DNA from: Sphingosinicella sp963974575
Lineage (GTDB): Bacteria; Pseudomonadota; Alphaproteobacteria; Sphingomonadales; Sphingomonadaceae
NCBI RefSeq assembly: GCF_963974575.1
Contig: NZ_CAXBBQ010000001.1
Location: 248,001-312,000, forward strand
Direction: 5' to 3'
Length of the DNA: 64,000 bases
Shown in pieces: positions 17,535-29,186 of the stretch (positions are counted from its first letter, which is position 1; each line of letters begins with the position of its first letter). Under the pieces are notes generated by a model. That model had not been told where the DNA came from and did no database searches. It saw only the letters and a program-made list of their open reading frames with translations. The position numbers and the translations under genes are program-made.

Positions 17535-19329
17535 ACGCAGCCGCAAGCACGGGCCTGTCGGACACGCGGAACAGCACGGGAAGCGCAGACTGCCGTGCGG
17601 TCAGCATTTCGATCAACGGGCTGAGCACGAGGCCGACAGCAACCGGGAGCAGCCACAGCGACGATCCCAGACCGGCCGCGGCGAACGCCAGCATGGCGCC
17701 GCCGAGCAGCACGTGCGGGCGATAGTGGCGCAGCGCGTCTGCAAGCGCGATGCCGTCCGTCTCGCGGCGCTGCGGTGACCAGCCGCTGCTGCGGCCCATC
17801 AGGATATCGGCAAGGTTCAGAGTCTGCGTGAGCATCATCAGCGGCGCGACAAGCGCCGAGAGCGGTACGTCCACCACAACGCTCGCCGCGATCCGCCGCA
17901 CGCCGCCGAGCGCGGTGCGGCGACGGCGATCGATGAGTGTCCAGACGAGGCCGAGCAGTTTCGGACCGAACAGCAACGCGAGCGTGAAGCCGAGCAGCCA
18001 CGGCGCAGGTGCGGCAGCGGCGCCCTGCGTGACATGGTGCACGACACCCGCCACGATGAGCAGCAGCCACAGCGGCGAGGTGAAATAGGCGGAGCCGCCC
18101 ATCAGCAACTGCAACCGGTTCACCCAGTGAAAGCCCGCGCTACCAAGGATGCGAAGGTGCTGGAGATTGCCCTGACACCAGCGCCGGTCGCGCTTCGCAA
18201 AATCGACGATGCTCGGCGGAAACTCCTCGGTGCTGCCGGGCGCGGCGACCATGTGCACCGCCCAGCCGCGACGACGGAGCAGCCCCGCTTCGACCATATC
18301 GTGGCTCATGATCGCGCCGCCGAACGGGGCGGCGCCGGGAAGCGCGGCGAGCCCGCAGCTTTCGGCAAAGGCGCGCGTGCGAATAATGGCGTTATGGCCC
18401 CAGAAGGTCGCCTCGCTGCCCGACCACCAGATCATGCCCGCCGTGGCGACGGGGCCGTAGAGACGCCCCGAGAACTGCTGCCAGCGCGCAAAGAGCGTGC
18501 GGGCATTGATGACGTCGGGCACCGTTTGGATCAGGCCGACGCCCGGATTGGCATCCATTGTGGCCGCCATGCGTGCCATCGTGCGGCCGTCCATAAGGCT
18601 GTCGGCATCGAGCACGAGCATGTAATCGTATGCGCCGCCGAACCGGCGCACCCAATCGGCGATGTTGCCGGGCTTGCGCTCGATATTCTGTTCGCGGCGG
18701 CGATAGAAAAGACGCGTCGCGAGCGCGGGGCGGAGCGACAGGAAGGCCGCATATTCGGCGCGGCCGTTCTCGACGCCCGAGTCGCTGAGCACGAAGATAT
18801 CGAAATCGCGCGCGCGGCCTTCACGGGCAAGCGACAGCGCCATCGCACGGATGCGCGCGAAAACGGCCAAGACGTCTTCATTGTAGACGGGAACGAGAAT
18901 GGCGGTGCGCCCCTCGGACGCGGTTTCCGCCACGAGATCGAAATCGCGCGTGCCGACGATCAAGCGAGCGAAGCCAGCAAACGCAGTGAGAAAGCCGAAG
19001 CCGATCCACGCGAAGAGCAGCACGAACAACGCAGCGATCAGCAGCTCTCCGAACGCAAAGCCGCCGAGCGCAGCAGCGTGCAGCATCTCGAAACCGCCCG
19101 TGATCGCGATCAGCAGCGCGCCCGCAATCAGCAGGAAACGGCGGACCGCAATGTTGCGGGGCGCGGTTTCGGAACGCAGCGGCAGGGTATCGCACGCGTT
19201 CCAATCCTGGAGCGGCATCGCAAGCGGCGCTTCCGGCGGCAAACCTTCGGCGCGCCGGTGCAAGGTATCGAAGGACACCGTGTCGTAACCACCCGACACG
19301 CCTTCAGCCAGCAGGACTTCATGACGCAT
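17485..19329 (-). CDS. opgH: Glucan glucosyltransferase OpgH (periplasmic glucans)
   Basis: A 614-residue inner-membrane family 2 glycosyltransferase that makes the linear beta-glucan backbone of osmoregulated periplasmic glucans from UDP-glucose. After two N-terminal membrane helices comes the catalytic domain, with 'AILVPVYNEDVLAVFARI', the metal-binding 'LVLDADSLMDG' and the QxxRW-type 'KRDRRWCQGNLQHL'. Further membrane segments follow. It is shorter than enterobacterial OpgH (about 850 residues), mostly at the termini. It lies 82 bp downstream of opgD in the same orientation. Confidence 0.92.
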   Translation of the reverse strand: MRHEVLLAEGVSGGYDTVSFDTLHRRAEGLPPEAPLAMPLQDWNACDTLPLRSETAPRNIAVRRFLLIAGALLIAITGGFEMLHAAALGGFAFGELLIAALFVLLFAWIGFGFLTAFAGFARLIVGTRDFDLVAETASEGRTAILVPVYNEDVLAVFARIRAMALSLAREGRARDFDIFVLSDSGVENGRAEYAAFLSLRPALATRLFYRRREQNIERKPGNIADWVRRFGGAYDYMLVLDADSLMDGRTMARMAATMDANPGVGLIQTVPDVINARTLFARWQQFSGRLYGPVATAGMIWWSGSEATFWGHNAIIRTRAFAESCGLAALPGAAPFGGAIMSHDMVEAGLLRRRGWAVHMVAAPGSTEEFPPSIVDFAKRDRRWCQGNLQHLRILGSAGFHWVNRLQLLMGGSAYFTSPLWLLLIVAGVVHHVTQGAAAAPAPWLLGFTLALLFGPKLLGLVWTLIDRRRRTALGGVRRIAASVVVDVPLSALVAPLMMLTQTLNLADILMGRSSGWSPQRRETDGIALADALRHYRPHVLLGGAMLAFAAAGLGSSLWLLPVAVGLVLSPLIEMLTARQSALPVLFRVSDRPVLAAASTAPVPLRAPPSALAA

Positions 19330-19411
19330 AATTTCAATATCGACCTTGGTTCTGTTCCCGGCTCGCCGTCTTCACGCAGCATGGCCGACCCGTCCGTAAT
19401 GCGCGCCGAGA

Positions 19412-20968
19412 TCACCCGTTCCCGATCGTAGGTACTTGATACAGCCACGTTTCGGTGAGTTGTGCACCGCAGCAGACGAGCGCACCGCGCAGGTCCGTTA
19501 CCACACCCATTCGAGGCGCGACATCGATCATCAGCCGCCAGCGATTCGATCGTTCCACAACCGGATAGGCCGCCTGCATCAGGATTTCGCCGTTTGTGTC
19601 GACTTGCGCCGTCACCTCGTCGCGGGCGCGGCCTTCCAGGCCTTCGCCTTCGAAATCGACGACGAGCTTGAGGACATCTTCCTGTGCCGAATGGCCCGGC
19701 CTGCCGCCTAGACCACGATACGTGCCGATGACGCGCGCCAGCGGCGAGGTATCGGGCTCGCCGCCGAGCCAGCGGAGGCGATAGGTGAGATCGTAGCGCA
19801 TACCTGCGCGCGCCGGGGCCTTCGGCTGCCAGAAGGCGGCGATATTGTCGTCCGTTTCCCCGCGCGTGGGAATCTCGACGAGATCGACCGTGCCTTCGCC
19901 CCAGTCGCCGATCGGCTCTGCCCAGAGTGACGGGCGCTTGTGATAGAAGACGCCGTCATCCTCGTAATTGTCGTAATTCCGGTCGCGCTGCATCAGGCCG
20001 AAGCCACGCGGATTCTTGTCGAGGAAGGCATTGAGCGCGGTGCGCGGCGGATTGACGAGCGGACGCCAGAGCCGTTCGCCCGCGCCGTTCGCAATGAGAA
20101 GCCCGTCGGAATCATGGATTTCCGGCCGCCAGTCGCGGCGCGGGCCGGGCTCGGTTTCGCCGTACCAATACATGCTGGTCATCGGCGCGAAGCCGAGGCG
20201 TTCGACGTCGGCGCGCAGGCGAACGGAGAGCGTCACCTCCTGCATGATCTCGTTTTCGATCACGCGGTTCACGAAACGGTAGGCACCCGCCACGCGCGGA
20301 CCATCGAGGAGGGCATAGACGGTGAAGGCATCCTCGCCCGGTTCCAGCCAAAACGCGCGGAACACGGGGAACTCCTCGGGCGTCGAAAGCCCCGTGTCGA
20401 TGGCGAGGCCGCGCGCGGAAAGACCGTATTGGTGAAGCGGCCCGGCCGTGCGGAAATAGGAGGCACCCTGAAAGGCGAGCCAATCGCCGACATTGCCGGG
20501 GTTCATGACGCGGAAACCCGCGAAACCGCCGTTCTCCGCGGTGAGTGCGCGGGCCGGACTATCCGCAGGCATGTCATAGAGGTCGGGCGAATAGGAGAGC
20601 GACCGGGCGCGCCCGCTTTCCACGAGATGGATCGCGACAGGCTCGCGGGCATATTTGCCGAGCGGGAACAGGCGCACCGACTGGCCCGGCCGGTCCGGCC
20701 AGAGCGCGGCGGAATCCCGGTAGCGGATAGCGTTCAGCGCGTCGTAGTCGACGGCGGCGGCGGCCTCGACGCGGCGCAGCGGCACGAACGGGCGCTCCGA
20801 CAGCGCCATCGCCTGCTGCTTCAGCCCCTCCCACGAGAAAGCTTCGGCCCGGCCCAGCCGCGGCGCAGCGAGCGCAGGCAGCGCAGGCAGGAAGCCGAGC
20901 GCGGCGAGGCCGGCGAGCGCATCCCGGCGCGACCAACGGGCGCGATCAAGGTTCATCCGTGTTTTCAT
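19412..20968 (-). CDS. opgD: Periplasmic glucan biosynthesis protein, OpgD/OpgG type (Tat-exported)
   Basis: About 518 residues of the MdoG family, which processes or branches the glucan in the periplasm. The N-terminal 'RWSRRDALAGLAALGFLPAL' is a twin-arginine signal, which favours OpgD over the Sec-exported OpgG. Conserved segments are 'ALWPDRPGQSVRLFPLGKY' near residue 90 and 'DVERLGFAPMTSMYWYGE', followed by 'IHDSDGLLIANGAGERLWRP'. Starts at 20968 or 20956 are both possible; upstream sequence has no signal character. It precedes opgH, as in other OPG loci. Confidence 0.9.
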   Translation of the reverse strand: MKTRMNLDRARWSRRDALAGLAALGFLPALPALAAPRLGRAEAFSWEGLKQQAMALSERPFVPLRRVEAAAAVDYDALNAIRYRDSAALWPDRPGQSVRLFPLGKYAREPVAIHLVESGRARSLSYSPDLYDMPADSPARALTAENGGFAGFRVMNPGNVGDWLAFQGASYFRTAGPLHQYGLSARGLAIDTGLSTPEEFPVFRAFWLEPGEDAFTVYALLDGPRVAGAYRFVNRVIENEIMQEVTLSVRLRADVERLGFAPMTSMYWYGETEPGPRRDWRPEIHDSDGLLIANGAGERLWRPLVNPPRTALNAFLDKNPRGFGLMQRDRNYDNYEDDGVFYHKRPSLWAEPIGDWGEGTVDLVEIPTRGETDDNIAAFWQPKAPARAGMRYDLTYRLRWLGGEPDTSPLARVIGTYRGLGGRPGHSAQEDVLKLVVDFEGEGLEGRARDEVTAQVDTNGEILMQAAYPVVERSNRWRLMIDVAPRMGVVTDLRGALVCCGAQLTETWLYQVPTIGNG

Positions 20969-21053
20969 TGCGTTGCCGCGAACGCACCGCAAGCGGAATG
21001 GATGCAAGGGGTCACGCGACAGGCGCGCGCAGCCCTGCGGCGAACGGTTGCTT

Positions 21054-22100
21054 TCAGGGCAGCGACAGTGCGCGACGCACCGCGCGCCAGTCGACGACCT
21101 TGAAGTTCTGCTGCTCGCCGCCGTCGTCGGTGTCGTGCATCGCGATCGCGCCTTCGGGGAAGGGGCCGATGGGGCCGCTCCATGCGTCGAGGCCATCCGT
21201 GCCCGTCACGTTGTCGATCGTGCCGCCTTCCACGGCGAAGCGGCCCTTGTAGGCGTAGCTGTCGCCGTCGATCTGCCAGACGGGATAGGTGGCGTCGCCC
21301 TGGCTGGAGGCGATCAGATATTTCGCGCCGCGATCCCGGAGGATCGACATGCCCTCGACATCAGCGGTGAGGCGTTCACCGTCCACGGCGGCGACCTTGA
21401 TGCCATCGGCGGGCGCGCCGGGTTTCAGGTCAAAGCGCCAGATCGCGACGTCTTCCTCGCCGAGATAAAGCCGGCCGGCCTCATCATCGACGACGCAACC
21501 TTCGGGCTGACTGCCGACCTTGAAGCTGTAGGCGAGCGTCGCCGTTTCGAGCGGCGCGCCATTCGCGAGGCGCAGCGCGCGGACCTCGCCGGCCTTGTTG
21601 TTCGGGATCAAGTAGAAATCGCCGCCGAGCCTGCCCATGCAATAGCCGTAGGGCTCGCCCATACCGAGCGGCAGCACGCCGTAGCGGCGCGTTTCGAGCG
21701 TATCGGGATCGAAGAGATAGGCGATAACGGTGAAGTTTTTCCGCTCGGTCGCGGTGACGAGGACGTATTCCTTGCCGTTCACGGTGAAGCCGGTACGCAG
21801 ATCGACGTTGTTGAGCGGGCCATCGGGCAGGAACTGACGGACCTTGCCGTCCATGTCGTGGACATAAAGCCCGTCGGTCTTGTCGGTGCCGAACAGCACG
21901 GCGCGCGATGTATCGCGCGGATCGGCCCAGAGCGCGGGATCGTCGGCATCGACGGCGGCGTCGGTGGTGACGACGGTTTCGACCGCCGCCGCAACGGGCT
22001 TCGCGGGATCGCCGCGCGCGGCGGTGCCCTGCGGCAGTTCGATCTCCGGCGCGGCACACGCCGCGAGGAGGACGAGGGAAAGCGCGGTCAGTGTCTTCAT
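21054..22100 (-). CDS. Beta-propeller phytase (3-phytase), lipoprotein
   Basis: A 348-residue beta-propeller phytase, which hydrolyses inositol phosphates using calcium. The signal ends in 'LLAACAAPEIEL', a lipobox with Cys15, so the enzyme should be membrane-anchored facing the periplasm or outside. Family motifs are 'DADDPALWADPRD', 'TDKTDGLYVHDMDGKVRQF', 'EPYGYCMGRLGGDFYLIPN', 'QPEGCVVDDEAGRLYLGEED' and 'LTADVEGMSIL'. It begins 3 bp after the metallophosphoesterase stop, in an operon with a TonB receptor. Confidence 0.93.
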   Translation of the reverse strand: MKTLTALSLVLLAACAAPEIELPQGTAARGDPAKPVAAAVETVVTTDAAVDADDPALWADPRDTSRAVLFGTDKTDGLYVHDMDGKVRQFLPDGPLNNVDLRTGFTVNGKEYVLVTATERKNFTVIAYLFDPDTLETRRYGVLPLGMGEPYGYCMGRLGGDFYLIPNNKAGEVRALRLANGAPLETATLAYSFKVGSQPEGCVVDDEAGRLYLGEEDVAIWRFDLKPGAPADGIKVAAVDGERLTADVEGMSILRDRGAKYLIASSQGDATYPVWQIDGDSYAYKGRFAVEGGTIDNVTGTDGLDAWSGPIGPFPEGAIAMHDTDDGGEQQNFKVVDWRAVRRALSLP

Positions 22101-22103
22101 CGA

Positions 22104-23501
22104 TCAGTCCTTGGGATCTGCCGTGCACGGTACGCCGTCCGGCCCTGCCTGTCCCGCGCAGCGGCGCACGGGGCCAGCGGCTTCGGCGATTTCGACGAGG
22201 CGGTTGCCGTCCGCATGGCGGATGAGATCGAAGCCGTCGTAGAGGCGGCCCGAAGCGGTGAAGGTGCGGAACTGGAGTTTGTTCGCAGCGACGTCGACGA
22301 CCTGAAAGAGTTCGGTATCCTCGGCGACGCGATCGGGCTGCGTGCCCGCTCGGTCGTTAAGGCCGTACATCTTGGAGCCGGTAACCGACACTAGATAGAC
22401 CGGCCCCTGCACCTTGCCGTCCGCGCGCGCCTTCGCCGACGCGGTCTTGCCGGCTTCGGCGGTGAGACGGCTGTAGCAGTGATCGTGGCCCTGCAGGACG
22501 AGATCGACCTTCCGCGCTTCGAACACCGGCTTCCACGCCGCCTTCAATTTCGCGGTGTCGTTCGGCCGCGCGCAGGTGAAAATCGGCTGGTGGAACAGCA
22601 CGACGTTCCAACGCGCCTTGCTCGCCGCGAGCGTGCTATCGAGCCAGCGCGTCTGGCTTTCGAGCGCGCCGAGATTGAGCGCGGCGGTGCCATCGAGGAT
22701 GATGAAGCGCACGCCCTGATAATCGACGAAGTACGTCGTCGCCTTCGCGGCATCGGCGCCGTTGCCGGGGAGCGCGAACTGGCGCGGCCAATGCGGCCCG
22801 AGCACGTATTGCTCGGTACCGTCCGGCAGTTCGTTGTCGACATATTCGTGATTGCCGGTCGCCGGGAGCTGCGGGACGATGCTGTAGTTATAGCTGCCCG
22901 CCTGCGTCCACTCTCCCCACTCGTCGTCGTGCGCGAGATTGTCGCGCTGCGCCACGAGGTCGCCTGCGTGAACGACGAGCGCCGGGCTCGCGGTGGCATA
23001 AAACGCCTCGCGGATAACGCGTGAGGCGATGCTGAGGATATTGTTCTGCGTGTCGCCGAAATAGAGGAAGCGAAACGGCCGCGCCTCCGCGCTCGCGGTG
23101 CGAAACTGCAGCCACTCGCTCCAGCCCGCGCTGCCCTTCACGCGGTAGACGTAGGCGCGGCCCGGTTCGAGCCCGGTGAAGCGCACCTGATGATAAAGCG
23201 CCTTGCCGTTTTCGTTCTCAATGGCTGAACTCGTGCCGACGACACGGACCGCACGCGCGGAGAGGCTGGGGCCGTCGATCGCGGGCGCGATCTCCGCCTC
23301 CGTCGTGGCCTGCGCCGTATCGGTGCGGAACGCGACCGCCATCTCGCGCGAAGGATCGGCGCCCGGCGTCAGCACGATACGGTCCGGAAGCGACTTCGCC
23401 GCATAGGGCAAGCCCGGCGAGCGGGGGATTGCGACCTTCGTTTCGGCGAAGGCGGGCGTGCCCACCGTGAGCAACAGCGAGAGGAGGAACGTTCGCAGCA
23501 T
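22104..23501 (-). CDS. Secreted purple-acid-phosphatase-like metallophosphoesterase
   Basis: About 465 residues: Sec signal ('LLSLLLTVGTPAFAE'), an N-terminal fibronectin-III-like domain ('GLEPGRAYVYRVKGSAGWSE'), then a calcineurin-like metallophosphatase domain. The metal ligands are visible as 'FGDTQNN', 'HAGDLVAQ', 'ATGNHEYVD', and 'VLQGHDHCYSRL'. This layout matches purple acid phosphatases, which release phosphate from organic esters in the periplasm. Upstream in-frame codons lack signal character, so the ATG at 23501 is preferred. It is probably co-transcribed with the receptor upstream and the phytase downstream. Confidence 0.92.
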   Translation of the reverse strand: MLRTFLLSLLLTVGTPAFAETKVAIPRSPGLPYAAKSLPDRIVLTPGADPSREMAVAFRTDTAQATTEAEIAPAIDGPSLSARAVRVVGTSSAIENENGKALYHQVRFTGLEPGRAYVYRVKGSAGWSEWLQFRTASAEARPFRFLYFGDTQNNILSIASRVIREAFYATASPALVVHAGDLVAQRDNLAHDDEWGEWTQAGSYNYSIVPQLPATGNHEYVDNELPDGTEQYVLGPHWPRQFALPGNGADAAKATTYFVDYQGVRFIILDGTAALNLGALESQTRWLDSTLAASKARWNVVLFHQPIFTCARPNDTAKLKAAWKPVFEARKVDLVLQGHDHCYSRLTAEAGKTASAKARADGKVQGPVYLVSVTGSKMYGLNDRAGTQPDRVAEDTELFQVVDVAANKLQFRTFTASGRLYDGFDLIRHADGNRLVEIAEAAGPVRRCAGQAGPDGVPCTADPKD

Positions 23502-23573
23502 GGCGCTTCCCTTATCGAGGCCTGACTGACGGATCGCTGACGGCGTGCGCGGCACTGCCGCGCACGTGCTTCA

Positions 23574-26414
23574 TCAGAAGGTTGCCTTCACGCCGAACTT
23601 CGCGGTCCAGCTATATTCCTCGTACTGTAGAAGACGCCGCGAACCGCCGAAGTTCTGGTAGGCGAAATAAGGCTCGTCGGTGACGTTCACCCATTCGCCG
23701 AACAGCTGGACGTTTTCGGTGACCTTGTACTTGGCGCTGAGATCGATCTGGAAGTGGCTGGCGACGTAGCGATCCTGATCGGCCTCGTCGTTCAGCTCAT
23801 CAAGATACTTGCTGCGATACGCGCCCGCAACGCGGAGGCTGAGCGGGCCCTTCTCGTAACCAAGCACGGCATTGAACGTGTGCTTCGCCGCCGAGGGCAG
23901 GCCGACGCGGCGCAGATCGCCCAGATCGCCGTCCGTCGCCACCCGGCCCTTGGCGTCCGTGTAGGTGTAGTTAAACTGTGCAAGCAGGCCATCGAACGGT
24001 GCAGGCAGGAAATCGAATGCCTGACTGTAGCTGAATTCAAAGCCGCGAATCTTGGCCGTGTCACCATTGATCCAGGTCTTCGCCTCGTCGAGCAGCTGGC
24101 CGTTGTAGGGGATGCCCGTGTCGCCGCCATCCACGGTGTATTCGATGATATAGTTCTTCACGTCCTTGTAGAAGACGCCCGCCGACACGGCGGCGTTGCG
24201 GCCGAAATAATATTCGACCGAGAGATCGGCGTTCCATGCCCGGTAGGGCTTCAGATCGGGATTGCCGAATTCGCCCTCGTTATCCTCGATGACCGCGCGG
24301 GGCGCGAGGCTCGACAGCTTCGGACGCATGAGGTTCTTGTAGCCTGCGGCGCGTAGCACGAGGTTCGCAGCAGGTTCGTAGCGGACTGTGAGGCTCGGCA
24401 GCCAATCGGTGTAGCTGCGGCTGAAACTCTGCGGCGTGACGAAGACGGTGTCGTCCTCAACCGGCTCGCCGCCGAATTCGCCGCCTTCCTCGACGAGCGT
24501 GACCACATTACCGGTCATGCGGTTCTTCGTGCGCTCCATGCGCACGCCGCCGATGATGCGAACCGTGCTGCTGTCCCAGCGGCCGAGCAGGTAGGCCGCG
24601 AGGATATCCTCATCGACGCTGTAGTCGGATTCGGCCGACATCTGGTCTGTGTCGAACGGATCGAGTTCGAAGGCGTCGCGATTGGTGCTCAAGAATTTCC
24701 GGAACGATTTTTCCCCCGGCATCGGCTCGATAAGGGCGAGGCCGTAATCCTGCTTGCCGAGCACATCGGCAAGCGTCAGATCGCTGTCGCCGTCGAAGCC
24801 GTCGTAAACCTCGAACGTGCCGTTGTAGAATTTCTCGCGCCAGCGCGACTTCACGCCGCCCTGCACGGTGAACTCGCCGGTGCCAAGCGCGAACACACGC
24901 GAGACATCCGCCTTCAGGGCGTATTCCTCGTCCTGCGCATCGCTGAGCGTGGTAATCTCCACCTTGTCGAATTCATATTCGGACGGGTCGAGGAAGAGAT
25001 CGTTTCCAGCCGTGATCGTGTAGCCGGTGAACTTCGGCTTGCTGTAATCGAACTTGACGCCGAATTCGCCTGCATCTTCGAACTTGCGCTCGAATTTCAC
25101 CGGGTCGATCGAGCCATTCTCACGCTCGCTCGATTTCGCCCAGCTCGCTGAATAGACGAGCTTCCACGGGCCCGTATCGGTTTCGCCGCCCATCGTCAGC
25201 GAGCGGATCTTCTGCGATTCAAAGCGATCCTTCAGATCGCGCTGCACGCTGATCTCGCCACCGTCGGAGAGGAACGTCGCGGTGGTGTCCGTGCTCTCCG
25301 AGGGGGCCTCGTCCATCTCGAAGGTGAGACGGCGGCGATATTCCTGATCGTCGAACTGGCTGTAGAGACCGCGGACATAAAGCGTGGTGCTCTCGCCCGC
25401 CTTGAAATCGAACGAGAGCGAGGCCGAAATGCGTTCGCGCTCCACATCATAATCGCGGTACTCGACCGTGTCGGCATAGACGACGCCATCGTTTTCGTCC
25501 CAGCCGTCCATCTCCATGTTGTCGGTCGCGAACTTGCGCTTGTAGTAGGAGATGCCGCCTGCGACGCCGATGTTGTCGCTGAGCTTGGTCGAGAAATCGA
25601 CCGCGCCTTTGGGCGAGAGATGATCGGTGAGATCGTTGTAACTGCCCTCCGCGCTCAGCTTCAGCAGATCCTTCTTGCGCGCGAACGCGCTCGTCGTGTT
25701 GATCTCGATGGACGCGCCGATCGTGTCGCCGTCCATGTCGGGCGTCAGCGATTTTTTCACCTCGATCGATTCGATGAGATCGCTGGAGATCACATCAAGC
25801 GCGACCGAGCGCACGTCCGATTCCGGCGCAGGGAGACGGACGCCGTTCAGCGACGACGAATTCAGCTCGGGATCGAGGCCGCGGATCGAGACGAAGCGCC
25901 CCTCTCCCTGATCGTTGAGAATGTTGACGCCGGGAAGGCGACGCAGCGATTCCGCCACGTTCTGATCGGGGAACTGGCCGACCGCGTCGCGCGTGAGCAC
26001 GGAGGAGACGCCATCCGCCGCGCGCTGCCGGGAGATCGCGCTGCCGAGGTTCGCCTGCTGGCCAATGACGAGGATGAGGCTGTCGTCGCCTGCACTGAGC
26101 GCAATATCGGTGCGCGTGGTGCCGTCTTCGGTGATGCTGACCGACGTGCGGCTTTCATCCGCGCCCGCATATGCGGCGCGAAGCGTGTAGCTGCCCGAGG
26201 GCACATCCGCGAACCGGAAGCTGCCGTCCGGCCCCGCCGACGTGCGGCGGCCGAGTTCGACGAGCTCGACCTCGGCACCCTGAAGACCACGAACGCCGCC
26301 AGCGTCGACGACGCTGCCAACGAGCGTGCCAGCGAAAGCAGGTGAGGCGAGCGAGGTGACGGCGAAAAGCGCAGCGGCGAGGCGGCTGCGACGAGCGCGA
26401 ATACGGTGCGACAT
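23574..26414 (-). CDS. TonB-dependent outer-membrane receptor
   Basis: A 946-residue receptor. After the signal ('AVTSLASPAFAG') comes a carboxypeptidase-regulatory-like domain at residues 30-105, then the plug from residue 120 with 'RLPGVNILNDQGEGRFVSIR' and 'LIESIEVKKSLTPDMDGDTI'. The rest is a 22-strand barrel ending 'YSWTAKFGVKATF' with terminal Phe. This is the receptor type common in sphingomonads and caulobacters. Its position before a phosphatase and a phytase suggests uptake of phosphorylated compounds such as inositol phosphates, which is inferred from context. Confidence 0.93.
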   Translation of the reverse strand: MSHRIRARRSRLAAALFAVTSLASPAFAGTLVGSVVDAGGVRGLQGAEVELVELGRRTSAGPDGSFRFADVPSGSYTLRAAYAGADESRTSVSITEDGTTRTDIALSAGDDSLILVIGQQANLGSAISRQRAADGVSSVLTRDAVGQFPDQNVAESLRRLPGVNILNDQGEGRFVSIRGLDPELNSSSLNGVRLPAPESDVRSVALDVISSDLIESIEVKKSLTPDMDGDTIGASIEINTTSAFARKKDLLKLSAEGSYNDLTDHLSPKGAVDFSTKLSDNIGVAGGISYYKRKFATDNMEMDGWDENDGVVYADTVEYRDYDVERERISASLSFDFKAGESTTLYVRGLYSQFDDQEYRRRLTFEMDEAPSESTDTTATFLSDGGEISVQRDLKDRFESQKIRSLTMGGETDTGPWKLVYSASWAKSSERENGSIDPVKFERKFEDAGEFGVKFDYSKPKFTGYTITAGNDLFLDPSEYEFDKVEITTLSDAQDEEYALKADVSRVFALGTGEFTVQGGVKSRWREKFYNGTFEVYDGFDGDSDLTLADVLGKQDYGLALIEPMPGEKSFRKFLSTNRDAFELDPFDTDQMSAESDYSVDEDILAAYLLGRWDSSTVRIIGGVRMERTKNRMTGNVVTLVEEGGEFGGEPVEDDTVFVTPQSFSRSYTDWLPSLTVRYEPAANLVLRAAGYKNLMRPKLSSLAPRAVIEDNEGEFGNPDLKPYRAWNADLSVEYYFGRNAAVSAGVFYKDVKNYIIEYTVDGGDTGIPYNGQLLDEAKTWINGDTAKIRGFEFSYSQAFDFLPAPFDGLLAQFNYTYTDAKGRVATDGDLGDLRRVGLPSAAKHTFNAVLGYEKGPLSLRVAGAYRSKYLDELNDEADQDRYVASHFQIDLSAKYKVTENVQLFGEWVNVTDEPYFAYQNFGGSRRLLQYEEYSWTAKFGVKATF

Positions 26415-26501
26415 GAAATACCCCTTGTACGGGGCAGTCCCGATGCAGCCCCTTCGCGGCGAGGCATTAGGGACCGGGCGTTACGCGCGGGCGTCCTTTA
26501 T

Positions 26502-26530
26502 GTGACGGCAAGATGCAGGAAACATTGCAG
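26502..26530 (-). promoter_or_regulatory. Pho-box-like repeats upstream of the phosphate-scavenging operon
   Basis: On the minus strand, three heptamers at exact 11-bp spacing (CTGCAAT, CCTGCAT, CCGTCAC) resemble the PhoB unit CTGTCAT at 5, 4 and 5 of 7 positions. They end 88 bp before the TonB receptor start. The 7+4 spacing and the gene content support PhoB control; the match is imperfect. Confidence 0.4.
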
Positions 26531-26586
26531 AATGGCGACGGCAAGACCCTGCGGCCTTGCCGTCGCCAGTGCACTGATCGCGGCGA

Positions 26587-28746
<2,160 letters not shown>

Positions 28747-28802
28747 CGCTATCCTCCGGCATTGTGAAATACGGTCATTCGATCGCACGAGTGTGACGAC
28801 GC

Positions 28803-28815
28803 CCGAATTATTCGG
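28803..28815. promoter_or_regulatory. Short palindrome in the katG promoter region
   Basis: CCGAAT-T-ATTCGG, 57 bp upstream of the katG start. It could be a regulator site, but it does not match a motif I can name with confidence. Confidence 0.25.
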
Positions 28816-28951
28816 CAATCCGATTTATATCGTCACAGTAATCGATTGGAGCGATATGTCGCCGTGCATTTGCAGGGAGTATGCGTGCATGGGCGCACGG
28901 GAGAGCGCCGCACAAGAGACCGGAAGAGAATCGGGTTTCAGAGAAAAATAC

Positions 28952-29026
28952 TGGAGCGGGCGAAGGGATTCGAACCCTCGACCCCAACCTTGGCAAGGTT
29001 GTGCTCTACCCCTGAGCTACGCCCGC
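28952..29026 (-). tRNA. tRNA-Gly (anticodon GCC)
   Basis: A complete 75-nt tRNA with encoded CCA on the minus strand. Acceptor stem GCGGGCG pairs with CGCCCGC. The anticodon stem CAACC/GGTTG encloses loop TTGCCAA with anticodon GCC. The T-arm has GTTCGAATC. Confidence 0.96.
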
Positions 29027-29186
29027 TCGAACGTACGCGGAGGCTTACCTCCGCCAGAGGTCGCGGCTGCTAGCATGAGCGCGGCGAAAAGCGCAAGCGG
29101 ATTCGCGATTGGGGTTGGACGGCGCGCGCGCACTTCCCATATGAACGCCCGGAACCCACCTTTGTCTTTCGAAAAGGGCACGCATC

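Noticed and set aside
29037..29054. Hairpin GCGGAGG-CTTA-CCTCCGC as a terminator
   Set aside because: A clean 7-bp stem, but no T-run on either strand and it lies upstream, not downstream, of tRNA-Gly; no function can be supported.
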